6,048 nucleotides of DNA from CALWRM01 sp050309765 (lineage in GTDB: Bacteria; Bacillota; Clostridia; Christensenellales; UBA1750), in the NCBI GenBank assembly GCA_050309765.1, contig JBNRMU010000153.1, positions 1 through 6,048 of the forward strand, read 5' to 3'. Under the pieces are notes generated by a model, which saw only the letters and a list, made by a program, of their open reading frames with translations, was not told the DNA's origin and ran no database searches. Positions 1 to 6,048 of this stretch are shown one piece after another; position 1 is the stretch's first letter; every line of letters starts with the position of its first letter. The translations under genes and the position numbers were made by a program.

Positions 1-780
1 GCGGACGCAAGACGTATGGTCGCTGCCGCCAAAGAGAGCGGAAAGAAGCTGACCATCGGTTACCAGCACAGGCATAAGCCCGAAAGCCAGTATGTCAAGG
101 CCTGTATCGACCGCGGCGACCTGGGCGAGATCTATTACGCCAAGGCCTACGCCATCCGCCGCAGGGGCACGCCCAACTGGGGCGTTTTCCTCAACGAGTA
201 CGAGCAGGGCGGCGGACCCCTGATCGACATCGGTACCCACAGCCTGGACGTGACGCTGTACCTGATGAACAACTACAAACCCCGCATGGTGGTCGGCACC
301 AAGTACAAAAAGGTCGAAAACCCGCAGGAGGGCAACCCCTGGGGCGGCTGGAAAGAGGGGGAGAACACCCTGGAGGACGCCGCCTTCGGCTTCATCGTCA
401 TGGAAAACGGCGCCACCATCGCCCTGGACGCCACCTGGGCGCTCAACACCGACCATCCCATCCCTGAGGGAAGCTGCCGGCTGTGCGGCAGCAAGGCCGG
501 CGCCTGGATCGGCCCGCATGAGGTCATCGTCAACAAGGTCGAGTTCGGCCGCCAGGAGGAGATCCGCCCCAACCTGTCCGCGGGCGGCGTGGCCTTCTAC
601 GACGGCGTGAAGGAAACCCCGGCCATCACCGAGCAGCGCCGCTGGCTGGACGCCATCGAGCAGGACACCGATCCTGTGGTGCTGCCCGAGCAGGCCTGTG
701 TGGTCAGCGAGATCCTCGAGGCCATCTATACCTCTGCCAAGACGGGCAAGCCCGTGTACTTCAACCAAACGGAGGAATAA
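1..780 (+). CDS. Gfo/Idh/MocA family oxidoreductase, N-terminus cut by window edge
   Basis: This is the C-terminal part (259 codons) of an NAD(P)-dependent sugar or polyol dehydrogenase of the Gfo/Idh/MocA superfamily, a cytoplasmic family that oxidises or reduces hydroxyl/keto groups on sugars, inositols and related compounds. The frame is open from base 1, so the ATG at 16 is an internal methionine. By comparison with the family, roughly 105-115 residues are missing: the Rossmann fold and the EKP catalytic-lysine motif. What remains starts in the helix after EKP, followed by the KLTIGYQHRHKP strand and the C-terminal alpha/beta domain. The family signature GGGPLIDIGTH lies at fragment residues 70-80, with the conserved Asp76 and His80 expected near the substrate. 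RGTPNWGVF (about 45-53) is typical of sugar-active members. The stop at 778-780 is 3 bases before the next gene, so the two are probably cotranscribed. The exact substrate cannot be read from the sequence. Confidence 0.92.
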   Translation, partial: ADARRMVAAAKESGKKLTIGYQHRHKPESQYVKACIDRGDLGEIYYAKAYAIRRRGTPNWGVFLNEYEQGGGPLIDIGTHSLDVTLYLMNNYKPRMVVGTKYKKVENPQEGNPWGGWKEGENTLEDAAFGFIVMENGATIALDATWALNTDHPIPEGSCRLCGSKAGAWIGPHEVIVNKVEFGRQEEIRPNLSAGGVAFYDGVKETPAITEQRRWLDAIEQDTDPVVLPEQACVVSEILEAIYTSAKTGKPVYFNQTEE

Positions 781-783
781 AGC

Positions 784-1731
784 ATGAGAAAGTATGCAAT
801 GCTGGGCAAATGGCACGTGCACGCGGAGCAGTATGCCCGCGAGGTCAACGAGCTTTGCGACTGCACAATCGCCAAGGTCTGGGATCCCGATCCGGAAACG
901 GCCCGCGCCTGGGCGCAGAAGCTAGACGCGGTTCCCGCCTCCCTGGAGGATATTTTGTCCGATCCCGAGATCGAGGGCGTGATCGTCACCACTCCCACCA
1001 ACGAGCATAGGGACATCATCATCCGCGCCTGCGACGCCGGCAAGGCCGTGTTTACCGAAAAGGTCCTGGCGCTCATGAACGAGGACGCAGAGGCCATCGC
1101 CGCGGCGGTGCGCAGGAACAATACCCGCTTTGGCATCTCCTTCCCGCACCTGTGCGACCCGAGCATCCAGTGCGCCCTGCAGACGGCCAAGTCCGGAAAG
1201 CTGGGCCAGCTCACCTATGCGCGCTTCCGCAAGGCGCACGACGGCGCCTCCGGCGGTTGGCTGCCCGATTACTTTTTCGATCCCGATCTTTGCGGCGGCG
1301 GCGCCATGATCGACCTTGGCGCCCATCCCATGTACCTGCTGACCGAGATCTTCGGCGATCCCGTGCGCGTGCAGTCGTCCTTCACCAAGGTGACCGGCCG
1401 CGCCGTGGAGGACAACGCCGTGAGCCTGCTTACCTTTAAGGACGGCGCCATCGGCGTGAGCGAAACGGGCTTTGTCTCCGTGGGCTATCCGCTGACGATG
1501 GAGATCGGCGGCACCAAGGGCACGCTGCTTGTGCATGACGATTGCGTGACCATCGCCACTGCCGAAACCGGCATGAAGCAGCAGGAGGTTGCGGAGCTTC
1601 CCGCGCGTCTCGACCCCCCTGTGGTGCAGTGGGCGCATGCCGAAAAGCCGGAGGATATCCCCGAAAGCTTTGGCATCGAAGCGGCCGTGCGCCTGACCCG
1701 CACGATGGTCGCGGCCTACGCCAACCAATAA
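784..1731 (+). CDS. Gfo/Idh/MocA family oxidoreductase, divergent member
   Basis: Complete 315-aa predicted cytoplasmic NAD(P)-dependent oxidoreductase. The start is supported by GGAGG at 771-775, 8 nt upstream and lying inside the end of the preceding gene. The N-terminal Rossmann fold covers about residues 1-118 and includes VIVTTPTNEH (67-75). The C-terminal substrate domain (about 120-315) carries GGGAMIDLGAHPMYL (171-185) with Asp177 and His181, equivalent to the family's conserved pair. Two features are unusual. The usual GxGxxG dinucleotide loop is reduced to LGKWHVH (7-13), keeping only the first glycine. The catalytic EKP motif reads EKV (92-94), with Lys93 retained. At 315 aa it is somewhat short for the superfamily, which commonly runs 330-390. 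Tandem Gfo/Idh genes often act on successive intermediates of one sugar or inositol route; that role here is inferred from the neighbour. Family assignment is firm, substrate unknown. Confidence 0.93.
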   Translation: MRKYAMLGKWHVHAEQYAREVNELCDCTIAKVWDPDPETARAWAQKLDAVPASLEDILSDPEIEGVIVTTPTNEHRDIIIRACDAGKAVFTEKVLALMNEDAEAIAAAVRRNNTRFGISFPHLCDPSIQCALQTAKSGKLGQLTYARFRKAHDGASGGWLPDYFFDPDLCGGGAMIDLGAHPMYLLTEIFGDPVRVQSSFTKVTGRAVEDNAVSLLTFKDGAIGVSETGFVSVGYPLTMEIGGTKGTLLVHDDCVTIATAETGMKQQEVAELPARLDPPVVQWAHAEKPEDIPESFGIEAAVRLTRTMVAAYANQ

Positions 1732-1760
1732 ACTGCAGACAAGTAAATGCGATTCATATC

Positions 1761-1798
1761 AAAGGCCGCGGCCGGCAGATTTGCCGGCCGCGGCCTTT
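1761..1798 (+). terminator. Perfect 17-bp hairpin, likely intrinsic terminator of the oxidoreductase unit
   Basis: The left arm at 1761-1777 (AAAGGCCGCGGCCGGCA) pairs without mismatch to the right arm at 1782-1798 around a GATT loop. It lies 29 nt after the oxidoreductase stop. The GC-rich stem flanked by paired A and T runs is the usual form of a rho-independent terminator. The T tract is short (TTT, then GTGCTGCTCTT), so efficiency is uncertain. The symmetric arms could also stop transcription coming from the other strand. Confidence 0.78.
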
Positions 1799-1894
1799 GT
1801 GCTGCTCTTCCGGGTCAAAACGGGTTTTGCGATGGAGTATTTGGCCCTTGGAAGGTCCTTGTTTTAAGAATTAGATATATTCTCATGAATGGTA
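1799..1894. other. Intergenic spacer without a recognisable gene
   Basis: Between the hairpin and the operon promoter I see no credible coding region, RNA gene or repeat element. Composition shifts from GC-rich to AT-rich at about 1860. The only pattern is a set of short GAAT/ATTC inverted half-sites at 1867-1890, listed separately. Confidence 0.6.
1867..1883. promoter_or_regulatory. Weak inverted repeat upstream of the promoter, possible auxiliary operator
   Basis: AGAAT (1867-1871) and ATTCT (1879-1883) are inverted around a 7-nt spacer, and another GAAT follows at 1887-1890. The same half-sites, AGAAT and ATTCT, recur in the strong dyad at 1945-1962. The arms are only 5 bp in AT-rich DNA, so chance is a real alternative. 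A second binding site for the downstream regulator is a speculation. Confidence 0.25.
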
Positions 1895-1923
1895 TTGACA
1901 ATTATTGCATAGGATGCTATGTT
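1895..1923 (+). promoter_or_regulatory. Sigma-A type promoter of the regulator-potABCD operon
   Basis: A perfect -35 box TTGACA lies at 1895-1900. It is followed by a 17-bp spacer and the -10 box TATGTT at 1918-1923, which matches the consensus at 4 of 6 positions. A TG at 1915-1916, one base before the -10, makes it an extended -10 promoter and compensates for the imperfect hexamer. Transcription should begin near 1930, giving a leader of about 70 nt before the regulator. It sits in the AT-richest part of the intergenic region, downstream of the terminator hairpin and on the strand of the operon. Confidence 0.8.
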
Positions 1924-1944
1924 TGCAGAAGTTTAGTAAAAATG

Positions 1945-1962
1945 GATTCTAAGTTTAGAATC
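1945..1962. promoter_or_regulatory. Perfect 8-2-8 dyad, probable operator
   Basis: GATTCTAAGTTTAGAATC is a perfect inverted repeat with 8-bp arms and a 2-bp centre, located about 15-32 nt after the predicted transcription start. Its right half contains AAGTTTAG (1951-1958), which also occurs as a direct repeat at 1929-1936, 22 bp away. A dyad of this size suits a dimeric XRE-type helix-turn-helix protein, and the first downstream gene encodes one, so autoregulation is the simplest reading. In RNA it could also form a short hairpin with a 4-nt loop. Confidence 0.6.
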
Positions 1963-1999
1963 AAGCGCACCGGCGAACGAACGCCAGATTGGAAAAACC

Positions 2000-2557
2000 A
2001 TGGATGCAGAAACCGTCATGACGCAGGTGGGCACCCGCCTGAAGGACCTGCGCAAGCAAAACGGTCTTACCCAGCAAGAGCTGGCAGACCGGGCTGAGTT
2101 GACAAAGGGCTTTATCTCCCAGCTGGAACGCGGCCAGGTCACGCCGTCGCTGGTGACGCTGCTGGATTTGATCGAGTGCCTGGGCACCACGCCGGCCGAT
2201 TTTTTCAAGACCACCGGCGCGGAAAAGATCGTCTTTTCCGAAAAGGATTACTTCGAAAAGATCGACGAAAACGGCAATAGCACGCAGTGGATTGTGCCGT
2301 CGGCGCAGAGCAATCAGATGGAGCCGGTGCTGGTCACCTTAAAGCCTCATTCCTCCCTGCCCGTGGATGAGCCACACAACGGCGAGGAATTCGGCTATGT
2401 GCTCAGCGGCCGCATCGCCCTGTATCACGAAGAAACGCGTCTGGATGTGCGCGCGGGCGAGAGCTTCTATTTCGAGGCAGACAGGCCCCACCGCATCGAA
2501 AATGCGTCCGGCCGACCGGCGCGGCTGATCTGGGTCAGCACGCCGCCAAGCTTCTGA
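2000..2557 (+). CDS. XRE-family HTH and cupin-domain transcriptional regulator (PuuR-like)
   Basis: A 185-aa cytoplasmic DNA-binding protein. Residues 10-66 form an XRE/Cro-type helix-turn-helix: the LTQQELADRAELTKGFISQLERG core (23-45) is a textbook match. Residues about 110-182 form a small cupin barrel, with HNGEEFGYVLSGRIALY (126-142) and GESFYFEADRPHRIEN (153-168) as the two cupin motifs. His126, Glu130 and His164 are candidate metal- or ligand-contact residues. This architecture is that of PuuR and related regulators of polyamine genes. As the first gene of a potABCD operon it most likely senses a polyamine and controls its own transcription; whether it represses or activates cannot be seen. 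The ATG at 2000 has only a weak ribosome site (GGA at 1991-1993). The ATG at 2018 is an in-frame alternative with no better site. The weak site may keep regulator levels low relative to the transporter. Confidence 0.92.
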   Translation: MDAETVMTQVGTRLKDLRKQNGLTQQELADRAELTKGFISQLERGQVTPSLVTLLDLIECLGTTPADFFKTTGAEKIVFSEKDYFEKIDENGNSTQWIVPSAQSNQMEPVLVTLKPHSSLPVDEPHNGEEFGYVLSGRIALYHEETRLDVRAGESFYFEADRPHRIENASGRPARLIWVSTPPSF

Positions 2558-2578
2558 CGGGAAGCGATTAAAAAAAGA

Positions 2579-2590
2579 AAATATATATTT
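2579..2590. promoter_or_regulatory. AT-only 12-bp palindrome between regulator and potA
   Basis: AAATATATATTT is a perfect 12-bp palindrome in the 54-nt gap between the regulator stop and potA, preceded by an A-rich run (2569-2581) and followed by the potA ribosome site AAGAGGAG (2596-2603). It could be an internal regulator site: the stretch 2578-2592 resembles the AAAATATA start of the known E. coli PuuR site. It may equally be an unstructured AT-rich translation enhancer. No convincing separate promoter or terminator is visible here. Confidence 0.35.
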
Positions 2591-2611
2591 CAGATAAGAG
2601 GAGCGTCCATA

Positions 2612-4057
<1,446 letters not shown>

Positions 4058-4072
4058 GGAGGAGAGGAGCAC

Positions 4073-4861
4073 ATGAAGTTTTCCAGAAAAACATTGGGCA
4101 TACCCTATGCCGTGTTCCTGCTGCTCTTCGTGGTGGCGCCGCTGGTCGTGCTTTTCTATTACGCCTTTACGAACGGACAGGGACAGTTCACGCTGAAGAA
4201 TCTGACGGACTTTTTTACCGATCCCAACACTTTGGGCACGCTGTTTTACAGCCTTTTGATCGCTCTGGTCACGACCGCCGTCTGCCTGTTAATCGCCTAT
4301 CCCGTGGCCTATATCCTGGCCACCAGCCAGCTCAAGGCAAAGTCGGTCGTCATCATGATCTTTGTGCTGCCCATGTGGATCAACTTCTCCCTGCGCATCA
4401 CGGCGCTGAAAGAGATTCTCACGCTGATCGAGGGCAACCTCGCCTTTTATCCCTTTTTAAACTCCGTCATCGGCATGACGTATGATTTCCTGCCGTTTAT
4501 GATCCTGCCCATCTACAACACCATCGTAAAGCTCGACAATTCCCTCATCGAGGCCGCGCGCGACCTGGGCGCAAACGAGCGCAGCGCTTTTCGGAAGGTC
4601 ACACTGCCGCTTTCCCTGCCGGGCATCGTCAGCGGTATCTCCATGGTGTTCCTGCCGGCGATGACGAACTACGTGGTGCTGGATATGCTGTATAACTCCA
4701 CCTACATCATGGGCAGCCTCATCGGCAGCTATTTCTCCGCCTACAACTGGCACGGCGGCTCCATGATCGCGCTGGTGCTGCTGGGCATCATCTGCGTGTT
4801 CACCCTGGCCACCAACGGCATGGATGAGGAAGACGCAAGGACGGGGGGTGCGCTGCTGTGA
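4073..4861 (+). CDS. potB: Spermidine/putrescine ABC transporter permease PotB
   Basis: A 262-aa inner-membrane permease that pairs with PotC to form the polyamine channel. Hydrophobic segments fit six transmembrane helices, roughly 10-32, 56-83, 91-108, 134-152, 183-206 and 228-247. The EAA loop that docks onto PotA is clear: EAARDLGANERSAFRKVTLP at 160-179, with the conserved gly at 166. The segment after it (FLPAMTNYVVLDMLYN, 193-208) corresponds to the PotB-specific region between the last helices. Length is slightly below the roughly 275-285 aa of enterobacterial PotB, with a short acidic tail (DEEDARTGG) in place of a longer one. The gene starts 15 nt after potA, behind AGGAGG (4057-4062), and its last bases overlap the start of potC. 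No frameshift or missing motif is visible. Confidence 0.95.
   Translation: MKFSRKTLGIPYAVFLLLFVVAPLVVLFYYAFTNGQGQFTLKNLTDFFTDPNTLGTLFYSLLIALVTTAVCLLIAYPVAYILATSQLKAKSVVIMIFVLPMWINFSLRITALKEILTLIEGNLAFYPFLNSVIGMTYDFLPFMILPIYNTIVKLDNSLIEAARDLGANERSAFRKVTLPLSLPGIVSGISMVFLPAMTNYVVLDMLYNSTYIMGSLIGSYFSAYNWHGGSMIALVLLGIICVFTLATNGMDEEDARTGGALL
4843..4861 (+). promoter_or_regulatory. Overlapping potB stop and potC GTG start (translational coupling site)
   Basis: The potC start codon GTG (4858-4860) shares bases with the potB stop TGA (4859-4861), a 4-bp GTGA overlap. A G-run at 4843-4848 is the only Shine-Dalgarno-like sequence, 9 nt upstream. The weak non-canonical site and GTG start suggest that potC translation depends on ribosomes finishing potB, keeping the two permeases near 1:1. 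Confidence 0.7.
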
Positions 4862-5658
4862 GCAAGAAGATCGCCCGTATTGCGGTGCCCTGTCTGGTGC
4901 TGCTGTTCCTGTATGTGCCCATTTTGCTGCTGGCGCTGTACAGCTTCACCGACGCCACGCAGATCGGCGCCATCCGCGCCTTTACCCTGAAGAATTACGT
5001 CACGCTGTTCACCACGGAAGAACTGCGCGACATGATCTTCGGCACCATACTGCTCGCCCTCGGCTCGGCCCTGCTTGCCACGATCCTGGGCACGCTGGGC
5101 GCCATCGGCTCCTTCTATTCCAAGAAGCGCACCTCCGGCGCTTTCGCGACCATCAACCAGATCCCCGTCATCAACGCGGATGTGGTTACGGGCTTTTCGC
5201 TGTGCATCCTGCTGGTGGTGGTCTTTGGCATCGGCAAGGACAGCTTTGTACCGCTGGTCATCGGCCATGTGACGCTGTGCGCGCCCTTTGTCTACCTTTC
5301 CGTGATCCCCAAGCTCAAGCAGATGGATTCCAGCCTTTACGAGGCGGCTCTGGACCTGGGCGCCACGCCGACATCGGCGCTGTTCCGGGTGGTGCTGCCG
5401 CAGATCTTCTCCGGCATGATCTCCGGCTTTTCCCTGGCGGTGACACTGTCGCTGGACGATTACTTCATCGCCACCTACACCAAACCCGCCACCTTTGATA
5501 CCATCAGCACCTACGTCGTCAACGCGACCAAGGGTTCCCAGACCGATATCAAGACGGCGCTGTGGGCGCTGTCCACGCTGATCTTCGTGCTGGTGATCCT
5601 GATCGTCGCCGGGATGAACGTAAACGCCAACCGCGAAAAGAAGGGGGAGAGGGCATAA
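4858..5658 (+). CDS. potC: Spermidine/putrescine ABC transporter permease PotC
   Basis: A 266-aa membrane permease, partner of PotB in the polyamine channel. Hydrophobic stretches fit six helices, about 8-29, 58-87, 105-126, 133-150, 183-205 and 233-253. The EAA cytoplasmic loop is YEAALDLGATPTSALFRVVL (161-180), the ATPase contact. SLAVTLSLDDYFIATY (192-207) is the characteristic PotC segment near the last helices (TLSxDD-type). Length matches the family (about 255-270 aa). The GTG start is chosen because it overlaps the potB stop and gives the expected short SKKIAR leader before the first helix; no closer ATG exists. The C-terminal tail is basic (NREKKGER), consistent with a cytoplasmic end. 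potD begins at the very next base. Confidence 0.95.
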   Translation: MSKKIARIAVPCLVLLFLYVPILLLALYSFTDATQIGAIRAFTLKNYVTLFTTEELRDMIFGTILLALGSALLATILGTLGAIGSFYSKKRTSGAFATINQIPVINADVVTGFSLCILLVVVFGIGKDSFVPLVIGHVTLCAPFVYLSVIPKLKQMDSSLYEAALDLGATPTSALFRVVLPQIFSGMISGFSLAVTLSLDDYFIATYTKPATFDTISTYVVNATKGSQTDIKTALWALSTLIFVLVILIVAGMNVNANREKKGERA

Positions 5659-6048
5659 ATGAAGACAAAACGCTGGATCCGCCTTTGTGCGCTGTTCCTT
5701 TCCCTGCTGTTCGTTCTCTGCCTGTATCCTCTGCCCGCTCGGGCGCAGGAGGATGAAGTGGTCCTTCGCGTTTGCAGTTGGGAGGAATACATCGACCTTG
5801 GCGATTGGGACGAGGATGAGGTCATCGATCTGGAGAGCGGCGATATCTTCGGCGAAAACTCCATGGTTGAGGATTTTGAGCAGTGGTATCAGGAAACCTA
5901 CGGCAAGCAGGTCAAGGTGGAATATTCCACTTTCGGCACCAACGAAGATTTGTACAACATGCTCACCATCGGCGATGTGTACGACCTGGTCTGCCCCTCG
6001 GAGTATATGATCATGAAGCTCATGGCCGAGGACCAGGTGGTGCCGCTT
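5659..6048 (+). CDS. potD: Extracellular polyamine-binding protein PotD, C-terminus cut by window edge
   Basis: The first 130 codons of the substrate-binding protein that delivers spermidine or putrescine to PotB/PotC; the frame is open to the last base and about 220-250 residues should follow. The ATG abuts the potC stop with no gap, and GGGGGAGAGGG (5643-5653) serves as ribosome site. Residues 1-29 are a signal peptide: basic KTKR, hydrophobic core 7-25, and an ARA cleavage motif at 27-29. Mature sequence begins QEDEVVLRVCSWEEYID. Glu43-Tyr44 and Ser114/Tyr116 in CPSEYMI line up with the E. coli PotD ligand residues Glu36-Tyr37 and Ser83/Tyr85, which supports polyamine binding. Two oddities are the lack of a lipobox cysteine in the usual context (the Cys at 21 sits in FVLC) and an acidic insert at about 46-72 (DLGDWDEDEV onward). 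Its position as last gene of a potABCD set makes the assignment safe. Confidence 0.93.
   Translation, partial: MKTKRWIRLCALFLSLLFVLCLYPLPARAQEDEVVLRVCSWEEYIDLGDWDEDEVIDLESGDIFGENSMVEDFEQWYQETYGKQVKVEYSTFGTNEDLYNMLTIGDVYDLVCPSEYMIMKLMAEDQVVPL

Noticed and set aside
922..1728. Minus-strand reading frame (268 codons) opposite the second oxidoreductase
   Set aside because: It is the complementary shadow of a well-supported gene. Its Gly/His/Ala-rich translation matches no family I know.
1972..1985. Small GGCG/CGCC stem in the leader of the regulator, considered as a riboswitch or attenuator
   Set aside because: The stem is only 4 bp with a 6-nt loop and no conserved riboswitch core. The leader of about 70 nt is too short and simple to support a call.
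1747..2097. Plus-strand reading frame (116 codons) covering the hairpin, promoter and start of the regulator
   Set aside because: It runs through the terminator and promoter, overlaps the regulator in another frame, and its translation has no coherent domain. An internal ATG at 1885 would precede the promoter, so a leader peptide is also unlikely.
1..2557. Functional link between the oxidoreductase pair and the polyamine operon
   Set aside because: A terminator-like hairpin and a separate promoter lie between them, and no shared chemistry is evident, so adjacency alone is not evidence of one system.
4741..5268. Minus-strand reading frame (175 codons) across the potB/potC junction
   Set aside because: It is a Gln/Asp/Gly-rich shadow of the two membrane genes, with no start signal or family resemblance.

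Overview
The window reads as chromosomal DNA from a GC-rich, Gram-positive-type bacterium, most likely a clostridial Firmicute of the Oscillospiraceae or Christensenellales kind. The pointers are strong purine-rich Shine-Dalgarno sites, GC-ending codon preference, tight same-strand gene packing, an XRE-cupin regulator fused to a potABCD operon, and PotA and PotB variants typical of Firmicutes. The taxonomic placement is an inference. All genes lie on the plus strand.

Region 1 (1-1800) is the end of a sugar- or polyol-metabolism unit. It holds the C-terminal two thirds of one Gfo/Idh/MocA oxidoreductase (cut by the left edge) and a complete second, divergent member of the same superfamily, three bases apart. 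The unit closes with a perfect 17-bp GC-rich hairpin that looks like an intrinsic terminator.

Region 2 (1799-1999) is an AT-richer intergenic stretch. It contains a good sigma-A-type promoter (TTGACA, 17-bp spacer, extended -10) and, just downstream, a perfect 8-2-8 dyad plus an 8-bp direct repeat. These are the best candidates for the operator of the regulator that follows.

Region 3 (2000-6048) is a polyamine-uptake operon in the order XRE-cupin regulator, potA, potB, potC, potD, with potD cut by the right edge. PotA is the cytoplasmic ATPase, PotB and PotC form the membrane channel, and PotD captures spermidine or putrescine outside the cell. The regulator, a PuuR-like protein with a cupin sensor domain, probably adjusts expression to polyamine level. 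The potB/potC junction overlaps by 4 bp and potD starts immediately after the potC stop, so the transporter is probably translated in a coupled way.

The window is largely conventional. The points most worth a second look are a duplicated C-terminal TOBE-like module in PotA (481 aa), a PotD with no recognisable lipobox and an acidic insert, and the compact operator-like array at the operon promoter. I found no mobile element, CRISPR array, tRNA or rRNA, and no evidence of an undescribed system.
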